DNA of 64,000 nt from Terrimicrobium sacchariphilum (GTDB lineage: Bacteria > Verrucomicrobiota > Verrucomicrobiia > Chthoniobacterales > Terrimicrobiaceae). The notes beneath the pieces were generated by a model. The model saw only the letters and a program-made list of their open reading frames with translations, was not told where the DNA came from and made no database searches. Location of the stretch: assembly GCF_001613545.1 (NCBI RefSeq), contig NZ_BDCO01000003.1, positions 372,001 to 436,000 of the forward strand. Reading direction: 5' to 3'. Position 1 is the first letter of the stretch; each line of letters starts with the position of its first letter. Below, piece by piece: positions 43,134 to 52,722 of the stretch. The position numbers and the translations under genes were made by a program.

Positions 43134-43654
43134 CGCGCCCGGAGCTTGACCGGGGCCTGGGACAATGCCCGGGCGATCGCCCGCCTGCGATGAACGGGGA
43201 AGCGGGCAAAGAGCAGCGTCTCCGCCGGTCCCCAGAGCGTCACCCAGGCGACAATGATCAGGCTTTCGCTCAAGACGGAGACGATGCGTCCTTCGCCGAG
43301 TCGCAGCACAGCCTCACTCAGGCAGACAAAGATCGCGACCACCACCATGGCGATCAGGACATTCCAGAATCCCTTGCGCCCGAGTTCCCTCAACTCCTCT
43401 CCCGCGTCGATCTCCTCCTCGTGAAAGTGCCAGTGAATCGCTGTCTCGGCCTCGGTGCGGCGCGACAGGTCTTCTCCGGGGACGATGACCTCGATCTCGA
43501 CAGGGGTCTTGGCGTGGAGTCGCTCGGCATGGGTGCGCAGGGACCGTGCGACATCCGGGTGGATGCGCAGCTCCAGCAGCGGCGAACCGTCGGCATCCAG
43601 CATCTCGTCGAGGGATCGCACCTCGACGCTCAAGGTGGCCGGGGCTTCGCTCAT
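43130..43654 (-). CDS. Membrane protein of unknown function
   Basis: This 174-aa protein has a soluble N-terminal half (RSLDEMLDADGSPLLELRIHPDVARSLRTHAE) and two hydrophobic helices in the C-terminal half (FWNVLIAMVVVAIFVCLSEAVL and SLIIVAWVTLWGPAETLLFA). I recognise no family. It overlaps the porin by 4 nt (ATGA), so they are translationally coupled. The ATG at 43654 is used; an in-frame start at 43768 overlaps the divergent HdeD-type gene. Confidence 0.72.
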   Translation of the reverse strand: MSEAPATLSVEVRSLDEMLDADGSPLLELRIHPDVARSLRTHAERLHAKTPVEIEVIVPGEDLSRRTEAETAIHWHFHEEEIDAGEELRELGRKGFWNVLIAMVVVAIFVCLSEAVLRLGEGRIVSVLSESLIIVAWVTLWGPAETLLFARFPVHRRRAIARALSQAPVKLRAR

Positions 43655-43780
43655 GGCTGGAAAGACGGGGTTGCTGTGATCCGGGACCGCCGGGATTCGG
43701 GTTTCATGCGGCGCGCAGCTTAAGGGGTTCTCGCCGGGCTGTCTCGACAGAAAACAAGCCGCTTGCATTTCCGCGCCCTC

Positions 43781-44359
43781 ATGGCCAGCATCCCGCCCAT
43801 GTCCGACTCCTCCATCTCCTCTCCCGTGCAGGCACTTTCAAAAAGCCGGGGGTGGCTGATCTTTGCCGGTTTCCTTTCCGTCTTCGTCGGCTTCTTTGCC
43901 ATGGGGTCTCCTTTCCTGTTCTCCATCGTGCTCGCGCAGTTTCTCGCCGCCTTCATCCTGATCAGCGGCTGCATCTCCCTGGCGCTCGCGATCTTTGGCA
44001 AACACGTCGCGCACCGTGTCCTTGACGGCGTTCTCGCCCTGTTCCGCATCGTGGCCGGTATCGTGCTGCTCGCCTGTGTCGCCTCCAGCGTGGCCGTGAT
44101 CACGCTGATCCTCGCGATTTTCCTCATCATTGAGGGCGTCTCGGTCATCATCGGTGCGTTCAAGATGCGGGAGCATGCCGGCTGGGTCTGGACGTTGATC
44201 AGCGGCATTGCCGCCTTGGTCCTCGGCGTGATGGTTTACTCCCGCTGGCCCAATGACTCGGCCTGGGTGATCGGCTTGTTCTATGGAATCAACTCGCTCT
44301 TCTGGGGCATCTCACTGCTTTCCATGGGATTCGCCGCCCCCAAGTCGGCTGCAGCCTAA
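43781..44359 (+). CDS. HdeD family (DUF308) membrane protein
   Basis: This 192-aa protein has about six membrane helices in three pairs (GWLIFAGFLSVFVGFFAM, FSIVLAQFLAAFILISGCISLALAIF, RIVAGIVLLACVASSVAVITLILAIFLIIEGVSVIIGAF, AGWVWTLISGIAALVLGVMVY), the repeating pattern of HdeD/DUF308. In E. coli HdeD takes part in acid resistance; other members lack known function. A later ATG at 43799 is an equally possible start. Confidence 0.85.
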   Translation: MASIPPMSDSSISSPVQALSKSRGWLIFAGFLSVFVGFFAMGSPFLFSIVLAQFLAAFILISGCISLALAIFGKHVAHRVLDGVLALFRIVAGIVLLACVASSVAVITLILAIFLIIEGVSVIIGAFKMREHAGWVWTLISGIAALVLGVMVYSRWPNDSAWVIGLFYGINSLFWGISLLSMGFAAPKSAAA

Positions 44360-44475
44360 TTCGGCAGGTAGCGATTTCAGGCCTTCCGAGCCTGCTTGGT
44401 CCGGCGGAATCCTTAGGGTAATTTAGCTGGCGCACCCATGGCTATTCCGCAAGAGTGGCGCGGAATTTTCCTGCC

Positions 44476-45591
44476 ATGCTTCCGTCGTTCACTGCCAATC
44501 TCCTAAAAACAGGGTCTTTGCTCGCCGCATTGCTAGTGTCGGTGAGCGCATGCCAGAAACGGGCCGAAACTCCGGTCAGCGCGACACCTCCGGTTAAGAT
44601 CTTCTCGCTGCCGGAAGCTGACGAAACGCCGTTCCGCAGCTTCCCGGGCGAGGTGACTCCGCAGGATAATGTCCGCCTTTCCTTCGATGTCTCGGGCCGA
44701 TTGATCGATTTTCCGGTCTTTGACGGACAGGTCGTCCGCCAGGGCGATCTGGTCGGGCAACTTGATCCCGCCGACTTCCGCGCCGCCCTCGATGCCGCCC
44801 AGACGACCTTCCGGACGGCGCAGCAGGAGTTTGATCGCCAGCGTACGCTGCGCCAGCGCAATGTCATCGCCCAGAGCGAGCTCGACCGCCAGCGCGAGGC
44901 GTTTGAACGCGCCGAGGCCAGTCTCCGCACCGCCCAGCGCGCCTTTGACGACACCAGGCTCGTGGCTCCGATCAAGGGCCGCATCTCCCGACGCTTCGTC
45001 CGCAATCACCAGAACGTCCAGGCCCGCGAACCCGTCGTGCTGCTTCAGAATATCTCGACCCTCGACATCGATGTGCAGGTTCCCGAGGCCCTCATGGCCA
45101 TCGTGAATCGCAACGCCACTGCCGAGGAAGCAAATCGCCTCATCGAGGCCTATGTCGAGTTTGCCGCCGTGCCCGGCGAGCGCTTTCCGCTGACCCTGCG
45201 CTCCTTCGCCACCCAGGCAAATCCCGCCTCCCGCACCTTCCTCGTTTCCTTCAACCTGAACCCGCCGGAGGACCGCAACATCCTCCCCGGCATGACCTGC
45301 ACGGTCTCACTCCGTTTCCGCAATCCCGATGGCACTCCCATCGCGCAACCCGGCCTCTTTCAAATTCCCCTCCGCGCCCTGCTGACCTCGGAGGGCACGA
45401 CCTGGGTCTGGCGCTGGGATGAACAAACGGGCAAGGTCTCCCGCATTCCCGTCGAGATGGTAGCCCTCACGGGCGACTCCGTGCAGGTGCGCTCGACGGA
45501 TCTCAGGGCGGGCGACGATCTGGTCGCCTCCGGCGTTCGTTTTCTCGATGAGGGCATGACCGTGCAGCGCTTCGAGACTCACAAGCCTTAA
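44476..45591 (+). CDS. RND efflux periplasmic adaptor (membrane fusion lipoprotein)
   Basis: This 371-aa protein has a lipobox (LVSVSACQK), a biotinyl-lipoyl-like start (GEVTPQDNVRLSFDVSGRLIDFPVFDGQVVRQGDLVGQLDP), a coiled-coil hairpin (about 95-145; FRTAQQEFDRQRTLRQRNVIAQSELDRQREAFERAEASLRTAQRA), then DTRLVAPIKGRISRRFVRNHQNVQAREPVVLL. It links the inner-membrane pump at 45609 to an outer-membrane channel. I used the ATG at 44476; a GTG at 44455 would be 7 residues longer. GCGGAAT/ATTCCGC inverted copies (44404-44410, 44444-44450) are 33 nt apart in its upstream region, a possible repressor site. Confidence 0.92.
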   Translation: MLPSFTANLLKTGSLLAALLVSVSACQKRAETPVSATPPVKIFSLPEADETPFRSFPGEVTPQDNVRLSFDVSGRLIDFPVFDGQVVRQGDLVGQLDPADFRAALDAAQTTFRTAQQEFDRQRTLRQRNVIAQSELDRQREAFERAEASLRTAQRAFDDTRLVAPIKGRISRRFVRNHQNVQAREPVVLLQNISTLDIDVQVPEALMAIVNRNATAEEANRLIEAYVEFAAVPGERFPLTLRSFATQANPASRTFLVSFNLNPPEDRNILPGMTCTVSLRFRNPDGTPIAQPGLFQIPLRALLTSEGTTWVWRWDEQTGKVSRIPVEMVALTGDSVQVRSTDLRAGDDLVASGVRFLDEGMTVQRFETHKP

Positions 45592-45608
45592 CGCCGGAAA
45601 GCACTCGC

Positions 45609-48600
45609 ATGAATCTCGCCGAGGCATCCATTCGCAATCGCACCATCACCTGGGTCTTCACCATCCTCATGGTGGTGCTGGGCGTGGGAGCGTATCTCAA
45701 TCTCTCCCGGCTCGAAGACCCCGAGTTCACCATCAAGGACGCCCTCATCATCACGCCGTATCCTGGCGCGACGGCGCAGGAAGTGTCCGACGAAGTCACC
45801 GACCTCATCGAGCGCGCCGCCCAGCAGCTCGGCCAGGTCGATCGCGTCGTTTCGCGCTCCGAGCGCGGCCGCAGCACGGTGACGGTCACCATCAAGGACC
45901 AGTACGGCGCGAAGGAGCTCCCTCAGGTGTGGGACGAACTCCGTCGCCGCGTCAATGACGTGCAGCGCCAGTTGCCGCCCGGAGCTGGGCCGTCGCTGGT
46001 TCTCGATGACTTTGGCGATGTCTTCGGTGTCTTCTACGCGATCACCGGGGACGATTATTCCTACGCCCAGCTTTACGAGGTGGCGAAGCTCCTCCGGCGC
46101 GAACTCCTTCTCGCCAAGGACGTGCAAAAGGTCGAGCTCTTCGGCGTCCAGCAGGAGACGATCTACGTCGAGATTTCCCGCGACCGCAGCGCCCAGCTCG
46201 GCATCAGTCCGGAGCAGATACACGCCGCCCTCCGGGAGCAGAACCTCGTCGTTCCCAGCGGCCAGGCCGATGTTGGCTCATTCCGCGTGGCTCTGAGTCC
46301 GACCGGCGAATTTCAAAGCGTGGAGGATTTTGAGAACCTCATCATTCGCCACGGCACGGAGGAGAACGCCCTCGTTCATTTGCGCGATATCGCCACCGTG
46401 CGCCGCGGCTACAGCGAGCCGCCGGATACGATCCTGCGCTACGATGGCAAGCCCGCCATCGGCCTCGGCATCTCGACCGTCAGCGGTGGCAATGTCGTGA
46501 CCATGGGCGCAGCCGTCCAGGCGCGAATCAGCCAGCTCGGCTCGCAGATTCCGCTCGGCGTCCAACTGCACAAGGTCTCGTTCCAGGCTGATACCGTCAC
46601 CGAGTCGATCAATGCCTTCGTGGCAAATCTCGGCCAGTCGGTGGTCATCGTCATCGTCGTACTGCTCCTCGCCATGGGGCTGCGCAGCGGCCTCATCATT
46701 GGCTCCATCCTCCTCATCACCATCTGCGGCACCTTCATTGTGATGAAGTCGCAGGGTCTCATCCTGGAGCGTATTTCGCTCGGGGCGCTTATCATCGCGC
46801 TCGTGATGCTGGTGGACAACGCCATCGTCATCACCGAGGGCATGCTCATCGCCATCCAGAAGGGCGTCGATCGCATGAAGGCCGCGAAGGACATCGTGAG
46901 CCAGACCGCCGTGCCGCTGCTCGGCTCCACTGCCATCGCGGTGCTCGCCTTTGGCGCGATCGGCCTCTCCGACGACAAGACCGGCGAGTATTGCCGCTCC
47001 CTCTTTGACGTGCTCCTGATCTCGCTGCTCCTGAGCTGGATCACCGCCATCACCATCACCCCGCTCTTCTGCTTCCTCTTTCTCAAGGCGGGCAAGAAAT
47101 CCGACGGCGCTCAGCAAAAGGACCCCTACGCCGGTGCGATTTACCAGGGATACAAGAAGATCCTCGTCCTTTGCATGCGCTTCAAGTGGGTGACCGTCCT
47201 CGTCATGGTCGCGCTGCTCGGGCTCTCTGTCTGGGGTTTTGGTTTCGTCGAGAACAGCTTCTTCCCCAACTCGACCCGCACGCAGTTCATGATCGACGCG
47301 TGGTCGCCCGTGGGCACGCGCCTCGACGCGACGGAAAAGACCGCCGCCGAGATGGAGGAGTATCTCAAGACGGTTCCCGGCATCACGCATGTGACCACCT
47401 GCGTCGGGCAGGGCGCGCTCCGCTTCCTCCTCACCTACGCGCCGGAGCGTTTTGACTCCGCCTACGCGCAGTTCATTGTCGATGTCGACCAGCACTCGAC
47501 CATCGACCGCGTACAGCCCGAGGTGCAAAAGGCGCTCAGCGCGAAATTTCCCGACTCGCTCATTATCACCAAGCGCTTCCTGCTCGGCCCCGGCGAGGGT
47601 GGACGCATCCAGATCCGCTTCTCCGGTCCGGATTACGCAGAACTTCGCAAACTCTCCGACCAGGCCATGACCATCCTGCGCGCCGATGGCGGCGCGATGG
47701 GCGTGCGCATCGACGCCCGCGAGGAGGTGCCTGTCATTCGCCCGGAATTCTCCGAGGCCCAGGCTCGACTCGTCGGCCTCACCCGTTCCGATCTCGGCGC
47801 GGCTCTGGCCTCCGCCACGAGCGGCCGACGCATCGGCGTCTACCGCGAGGGTGATGACCTGATTCCCATTGTCGCACGCGCTCCCGAGAGCGAGCGCAGC
47901 AATCCGGATGCGATTCGTGATATTCAGATATTCAGCCCCACCGTGGGCCGGGGTATTCCGATTCGCCAGATCGTCTCGGAGTTCAAGACCGAGCTGGAGG
48001 ACCCGCTTATCATGCGCCGCAACCGCATGCCGACCATAACTGTCCATGCTGACCAGAGCAGTGGACTGGCCAGCACGTTGTTTGACCGCATCCGTCCGCA
48101 GATCGAGGCGATCAAGCTGCCTCCCGGCTACAAGATGGAGTGGGGCGGCGAGCACGAGGACTCCTCCAACGCCCAGGCGGCGCTGGCCGGCACCTTGCCG
48201 ATCTTTGTCCTGCTCATGGTGCTCATCGTGGTCTGTCTCTTTAACTCGCTGCGCATCACCGCGATCATCTGGCTCACCGTGCCGCTATCCCTCATCGGCA
48301 TCGTCGTGGGATTGCTCACTTTCCAGCAACCCTTTGGCTTCATGGCCTTGCTCGGCGCGCTCAGCCTCTCCGGCATGCTCATCAAGAACGCGATCGTCCT
48401 CATCGACGAGATCAACACCCAGCTGAAATCCGGCAAGGACCAGTGGGACAGCGTCATCGACGCCTCGGTCAGCCGCGTGCGCCCCGTGCTCATGGCGGTG
48501 CTCACCACTGTATTCGGACTTATCCCGCTGACCGTGGATGTGTTCTTCGGCGCCATGGCCGTCACGATCATCGTCGGGCTTCTTTTTGCCTCGGTGTTGA

Positions 48601-48659
48601 CGCTCCTCGTAGTGCCGACCCTGTACGTGATCTTCTTCCGTTTCCGCCCGACAACGTGA
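45609..48659 (+). CDS. RND efflux pump permease subunit (HAE-1-like)
   Basis: This 1016-aa inner-membrane pump has twelve helices and two large periplasmic loops in the AcrB/MdtB arrangement. TM1 starts EASIRNRTITWVFTILMVVLG; the porter domain carries LPPGAGPSLVLDDFGDVFGVFYAITG; TM4 reads LVMLVDNAIVITEGM, where the usual adjacent Asp pair is D-N. The second half ends with the AFGFMALLGALSLSGMLIKNAIVLIDEINTQLKSG and SVSRVRPVLMAVLTTVFGLIPL repeat. It exports hydrophobic compounds with the proton gradient. It follows the adaptor gene by 17 nt; no outer-membrane factor gene is adjacent. Confidence 0.93.
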   Translation: MNLAEASIRNRTITWVFTILMVVLGVGAYLNLSRLEDPEFTIKDALIITPYPGATAQEVSDEVTDLIERAAQQLGQVDRVVSRSERGRSTVTVTIKDQYGAKELPQVWDELRRRVNDVQRQLPPGAGPSLVLDDFGDVFGVFYAITGDDYSYAQLYEVAKLLRRELLLAKDVQKVELFGVQQETIYVEISRDRSAQLGISPEQIHAALREQNLVVPSGQADVGSFRVALSPTGEFQSVEDFENLIIRHGTEENALVHLRDIATVRRGYSEPPDTILRYDGKPAIGLGISTVSGGNVVTMGAAVQARISQLGSQIPLGVQLHKVSFQADTVTESINAFVANLGQSVVIVIVVLLLAMGLRSGLIIGSILLITICGTFIVMKSQGLILERISLGALIIALVMLVDNAIVITEGMLIAIQKGVDRMKAAKDIVSQTAVPLLGSTAIAVLAFGAIGLSDDKTGEYCRSLFDVLLISLLLSWITAITITPLFCFLFLKAGKKSDGAQQKDPYAGAIYQGYKKILVLCMRFKWVTVLVMVALLGLSVWGFGFVENSFFPNSTRTQFMIDAWSPVGTRLDATEKTAAEMEEYLKTVPGITHVTTCVGQGALRFLLTYAPERFDSAYAQFIVDVDQHSTIDRVQPEVQKALSAKFPDSLIITKRFLLGPGEGGRIQIRFSGPDYAELRKLSDQAMTILRADGGAMGVRIDAREEVPVIRPEFSEAQARLVGLTRSDLGAALASATSGRRIGVYREGDDLIPIVARAPESERSNPDAIRDIQIFSPTVGRGIPIRQIVSEFKTELEDPLIMRRNRMPTITVHADQSSGLASTLFDRIRPQIEAIKLPPGYKMEWGGEHEDSSNAQAALAGTLPIFVLLMVLIVVCLFNSLRITAIIWLTVPLSLIGIVVGLLTFQQPFGFMALLGALSLSGMLIKNAIVLIDEINTQLKSGKDQWDSVIDASVSRVRPVLMAVLTTVFGLIPLTVDVFFGAMAVTIIVGLLFASVLTLLVVPTLYVIFFRFRPTT

Positions 48660-48690
48660 CTGGACTGATCCCTTCGCCTTGTTTCGGAAG

Positions 48691-49683
48691 ATGAAAAAAG
48701 TCCTCAACGTTCTGCTGCTGATCCTGGCGTGGCCGGTCGTGCTGCTCTGCCTGCTCTGGGCGATCGGCGCGCTGTACTTTGACCTGCCCTGGGCCACTTT
48801 GAGGACGCCTGCCGCGATCCTTTATCCCCTCGCGGCCATCGTCATCGCCTGGCGCACTCGAGGAGCGTGGAGGAAGGTCGGCGTGATCTTCGCCGCCTTC
48901 GCCATCGTCACCGCCTGGTGGCTTACGCTTCAGCCAAGCAACGACCGCGACTGGCAGCCCGAGGTGGACCGCACCGCCTGGGCGGAGATCGATGGCGACG
49001 TGGTCACGATTCACAACGTGCGTAATTTCGATTACCGTACCGCCACGGATTTCACCCCGCGTTGGGAGACGCGCACCGTGCGGCTCTCCCAGCTTACCGA
49101 GGGAGATCTGTATATCAACTTCTGGGGCTCCGAGTTGATGGCGCATCCTATCGCCAGCTTCCAATTTGCCGATGGCCCGCCGATCGCCATTTCCATCGAA
49201 ATCCGCCGCGAGGTGGGCGAGGGGTTTTCTGCCCTTGGCGGCTTGTACCGGCAGTTTGAGCTTGTTTATGTCGTCGGCGATGAAAAGGACCTCGTGCGCG
49301 TGCGAACGAACTTCCGACCAGGTGAGGATGTCTACCTCTACCGCACCACGCTTACGCCGGATGAAGCCCGCGAGCGCTTCCTGGAGTACATCACCGTATT
49401 GAATTCTCTCCACCAGCGCCCTCGCTGGTACAATGCCGTTTTTGCCAATTGCACCACGGCCATCCGTTCCCAGCGCGAGCGCGCCCTGCGGTCCGTGTGG
49501 GACTGGCGCATGCTGATCAACGGCAAAGGCGACCAGATGCTTTTTGAGCGGGGTGCTTTGGTATCTGACGGACTCACCTTCGAGGAACTCCGGGCGCAGG
49601 CCCTGATCAACAAGGCCGCCCAGGAGGCCAATGACTCTCCCAGCTTTTCGCAGGATATCCGCAAGGGTCGGGTGGGATTCTAG
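48691..49683 (+). CDS. DUF4105-type envelope protein
   Basis: This 330-aa protein has N-terminal membrane helices (VLNVLLLILAWPVVLLCLLWAIGALYF and two more by about 95) and a periplasmic domain with SALGGLYRQFELVYVVGDEKDLVRVRTNFR, LYRTTLTPDEARERFLEYI, and YNAVFANCTTAIRSQ, where the Cys in the NCT motif is the likely catalytic residue of the DUF4105/Lnb-N family. That family includes papain-like enzymes acting on lipoproteins or peptides; the substrate here is unknown. The ATG at 48691 is preferred to a TTG at 48679. Confidence 0.8.
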   Translation: MKKVLNVLLLILAWPVVLLCLLWAIGALYFDLPWATLRTPAAILYPLAAIVIAWRTRGAWRKVGVIFAAFAIVTAWWLTLQPSNDRDWQPEVDRTAWAEIDGDVVTIHNVRNFDYRTATDFTPRWETRTVRLSQLTEGDLYINFWGSELMAHPIASFQFADGPPIAISIEIRREVGEGFSALGGLYRQFELVYVVGDEKDLVRVRTNFRPGEDVYLYRTTLTPDEARERFLEYITVLNSLHQRPRWYNAVFANCTTAIRSQRERALRSVWDWRMLINGKGDQMLFERGALVSDGLTFEELRAQALINKAAQEANDSPSFSQDIRKGRVGF

Positions 49684-49689
49684 ACGGCA

Positions 49690-51336
49690 ATGGATGGTAT
49701 GACATCTCGACCCGTACTTTGCTGGGCGCCTGGCACGATGGTCGTTTGCGCTCTGGCCCTGGCGATTTTCACCCAAGTCGGACGGGCTGCGGGAGTCGGT
49801 AATATGTCGGAAATTCCGACTTTGCGTGCCCAGGAACTTCTCCTGCGCAGTCAGCCTCGCAATGTGCGTCCTGCTGAGCGGCTCTCCCTCGCTCTTGGCG
49901 CTGCGCAGGCCGCATTTCCGGGAATGGCCGCGGGCAATCGTCGTGACATCGAGCTTTACTCCGCTGCGGTCAGTCAGGTCGTGGCGACCATACAGGACGG
50001 AGGATTTGCTGGGCGCGAGGTGTCTGGTGCGGGCGGAAAGTTTCGCCTTTTGGTTGATCGCAAGGGCAAAAATCTCCTCGATCCGGCCGATGCCAGTTCC
50101 ATCCTGCTCGCAAGCTCTGTGCGCCTGAGAGGGTTGCGCGCCCGCACTACCGAGGCGGGGGTGGGGGTGCCCTATGTTTTCTGCTATTTTCAGGACTCGG
50201 CCTTTCTCAAGAATCAGCCGGGTGTCTCTCGCGCAGGGATTTCTGTACCGGTCACCGCCCTCCTTGCCTTTGAGAAGGGCGAAGCCCGTCTCTGCTTTAT
50301 CAACCGCCTGAACGAAAATAGCGCCGAAGTTGAGGGGAAAAAATGGCCGCTCGCTGCAGATTTTTCCGCCGCTATCGCCCAGACCCTCTCCCGCACGCCG
50401 AATCGACCCTTCGACATCCCCGGCCTTCTTTTCACCCGCCACTTTCTGCCCAATGCCGGGCTCTTCCAGTTTCAGCTCTACGATCCCAATCGCATTCCGG
50501 TCATCCTCGTCCATGGCCTCTTTTCCCGGCCCGAGGCCTGGACTCAGGTGCTGAATGGGCTCATGGCCGATCCCAAGATTCGCAAGCGCTATCAGTTTTG
50601 GTTCTTCTTCTATCCCTCCGGCCTCCCGATCTGGCAGTCCTCGATGCTTCTTCGGCGCGACCTCGACAGATTCCACTCGGAGTTGGAGAAAAACGGACGC
50701 CAGCCCAATCTCCACCGCATCATTCTCGTCGGCCATAGCATGGGCGGACTCATTTCCAGTCTCACGGTCCGCGAGCCGGGCAGGAGCTTTTGGGCCTCTC
50801 TCTCCGATAAGTCACTGGAGGATCTGGATATCAGTCCCGAGGCGCGCAGCCTTGTGAAGGATATGGTAAAATTCCAGCCGCGCAAGGACATCGGTCGCGT
50901 GGTTTACGTGACGACCCCACATCGCGGCAGCCCCATCCCCCACAACCCCGTTATCCTTCAGGCCATCCGCTTCATTCAGCTGCCGCGAACCTTTAGCCGT
51001 CGGGATCGCGAGGTGCTCGTCGACGCAATGAATGAGGACCTGGCTGGTCTCTTCACTCTCCCGGCAAATAGCATTCGTTTCCTCAAGTCTGGCTCACCAG
51101 TCCTCGAGGCAGTGGAGACTCTGCCCTTTGCTCAGGACATTCCTCAGCACTCCATCATCGGGGACCGGGGCAAGGGCGACTCTCCCGACAGTACGGATGG
51201 TATTGTACCCTACTGGTCTGCACATCTGCCCAACGCCATCTCCGAAAAGATCGTTCCTACGGATCACAGCGCTCCGCAGAATCCCGAGACGACTCGCGAG
51301 ATCCGTCGTATCCTTCTGCACGACGTCAGCGAGTAG
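49690..51336 (+). CDS. Exported alpha/beta-hydrolase (lipase/esterase-like)
   Basis: This 548-aa protein has a hydrophobic signal (VVCALALAIFTQVG) and a C-terminal alpha/beta-hydrolase core. The catalytic features are IPVILVHGLFSRPEAW (oxyanion region), IILVGHSMGGLISS (Ser nucleophile), DGIVPYWSAHL (Asp) and VPTDHSAPQNPET (His). The N-terminal 250 residues do not match a domain I know. It follows the DUF4105 gene by 6 nt. It may act on lipids or esters outside the cytoplasm; the N-terminal half is unassigned. Confidence 0.85.
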   Translation: MDGMTSRPVLCWAPGTMVVCALALAIFTQVGRAAGVGNMSEIPTLRAQELLLRSQPRNVRPAERLSLALGAAQAAFPGMAAGNRRDIELYSAAVSQVVATIQDGGFAGREVSGAGGKFRLLVDRKGKNLLDPADASSILLASSVRLRGLRARTTEAGVGVPYVFCYFQDSAFLKNQPGVSRAGISVPVTALLAFEKGEARLCFINRLNENSAEVEGKKWPLAADFSAAIAQTLSRTPNRPFDIPGLLFTRHFLPNAGLFQFQLYDPNRIPVILVHGLFSRPEAWTQVLNGLMADPKIRKRYQFWFFFYPSGLPIWQSSMLLRRDLDRFHSELEKNGRQPNLHRIILVGHSMGGLISSLTVREPGRSFWASLSDKSLEDLDISPEARSLVKDMVKFQPRKDIGRVVYVTTPHRGSPIPHNPVILQAIRFIQLPRTFSRRDREVLVDAMNEDLAGLFTLPANSIRFLKSGSPVLEAVETLPFAQDIPQHSIIGDRGKGDSPDSTDGIVPYWSAHLPNAISEKIVPTDHSAPQNPETTREIRRILLHDVSE

Positions 51337-51479
51337 CCTCTGTCTCCCGGCGGTTCGCTCTCCGGCATGCCGTATCACGGGCATCCGGGACTCGCGAAAA
51401 ATGCGTTCCGCGAAATCAGGGTCGCTCCCCGATGTGGAAAATCCCTGGATGCGGGATGGTGCGTCAGGGTTTACTTCCG

Positions 51480-52718
51480 ATGAGGGTATCAAGGTATCTT
51501 GGAATCTGGGTTGTTGCAGGCGTCCTGATTGCTGACGGGCGCGCAGGGAGTCCATCGGAAAAAATCAACCGGATCGTCGATTTCGATGAAGATGGTGTCA
51601 CCATCACGAGCAATTTCGAAGGTGGTCGGCTTAACGCGGTGACCTCGGGCGGGGAGGGAGTCTTCACCGCCACCATTGCCCCGGAGGTCCGCCCCATGAG
51701 CAACGACCAGTCATGGTATGCCTTCAAGATTTCCTCCCAGAGCAAGAGGCGCGTCTCCGTCGCCCTCACCTATACGGATGGCAAGAGCCATCTCTTTGCT
51801 CCCAGGATCAGCCATGACCGGCGGACCTGGGAACTACTGCCCGAGACCTCGATAAGCAAGGCCTCCGACGGCCGGGGCGTGGTGTTGCGTCTCGATGTCG
51901 GGCCTGAACCATTGTGGGTCTCGGCGCAGGAGCTTTTCACGGAATCCGATTTCAACGAGTGGATCGACGGACTTGCGAAAAAGCCCTTCATCGCTACGGC
52001 GCAAATCGGTGAATCCACCCAGGGTCGACCCATCCGCAAGATGGAAATCACCGAGGCGCCTCCCGATGCTCCGCTGGTTGTCGTCCTCGGTCGCCAGCAT
52101 CCGCCGGAGGTTACTGGCACCCTGGGACTCCAGGCCTTCGTCGAAACCATCGCTGGTGACTCGGCTCTCGCCCAGTCCTTCCGCAAGCAGTACCGCGTGC
52201 TCGTCATGCCGCTGGCCAATCCCGACGGCGTGAACGCCGGTCACTGGCGCTTCAATGTCAACGGCGTCGACATCAATCGAGACTGGGGCAGCTTTGAGCA
52301 GAAGGAGGATGTCGTTTTGCGCGATGAAATCCTGCGCGCCCGTTCCGTGGCCAAGGAGCAAATGCCTTTCTTCATCGACTATCACTCGACGCGTAAGGAT
52401 GTCTTTTATCCGCGCCCGGATGTAAAAAGCAAAAAGCCCGACTCGGAGCTCGAGGAACCCGACCGGTTCATGCGCAAGTGGCTTGCCCGCGTGAAAACGC
52501 TTACGCCTGGCAGGACGGTTCCCATCGAGGTGAGTCCCGCCACGCGCGACAAAAAGCTAAATGCCACGACCTGGATGCGCGACCTCGGTGCCGCCAGCGT
52601 CACTCATGAATTTGCCCACGACACGGACCGCGAGGTCATCCGCAAGGCCGGGGAGGCCGACGCGGTGGCTCTCATGGAGTTGCTCCCGAGGGAGTCTGCT
52701 TCGCGCCTGGGGGACTAG
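51480..52718 (+). CDS. Exported M14 zinc carboxypeptidase family protein
   Basis: This 412-aa protein has a signal-like N-terminus (RVSRYLGIWVVAGVLIADGRAG), an N-terminal beta domain (about 45-170; FEGGRLNAVTSGGEGVFTATIAPEVRP) and an M14 peptidase domain. The zinc and catalytic residues are visible: RQHPPEVTGT (H-P-P-E), NVNGVDINRDW, FIDYHSTRKD (third ligand His) and SVTHEFAHD (catalytic Glu). It removes C-terminal residues from peptides or modified peptides. The N-domain arrangement is that of bacterial M14 proteins with a Pepdidase_M14_N domain. The ATG at 51480 begins the signal; 4 nt separate it from the PLP-enzyme gene. Confidence 0.88.
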   Translation: MRVSRYLGIWVVAGVLIADGRAGSPSEKINRIVDFDEDGVTITSNFEGGRLNAVTSGGEGVFTATIAPEVRPMSNDQSWYAFKISSQSKRRVSVALTYTDGKSHLFAPRISHDRRTWELLPETSISKASDGRGVVLRLDVGPEPLWVSAQELFTESDFNEWIDGLAKKPFIATAQIGESTQGRPIRKMEITEAPPDAPLVVVLGRQHPPEVTGTLGLQAFVETIAGDSALAQSFRKQYRVLVMPLANPDGVNAGHWRFNVNGVDINRDWGSFEQKEDVVLRDEILRARSVAKEQMPFFIDYHSTRKDVFYPRPDVKSKKPDSELEEPDRFMRKWLARVKTLTPGRTVPIEVSPATRDKKLNATTWMRDLGAASVTHEFAHDTDREVIRKAGEADAVALMELLPRESASRLGD

Positions 52719-52722
52719 ATTT

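Noticed and set aside
44360-44475. Possible tRNA or small RNA in the gap before the RND adaptor
   Set aside because: No cloverleaf, T-loop GTTCRA or CCA end could be found; only short inverted repeats are present.
46278-48155. 625-codon minus-strand frame inside the RND pump gene
   Set aside because: It is a shadow produced by G/C-biased third positions; the plus-strand product is clearly an RND permease and the antisense protein is His/Asp/Glu/Arg-rich without domains.
48568-50736. 722-codon minus-strand frame over the DUF4105 and hydrolase genes
   Set aside because: It spans two recognisable plus-strand genes and their intergenic junction, so it cannot be a real protein.
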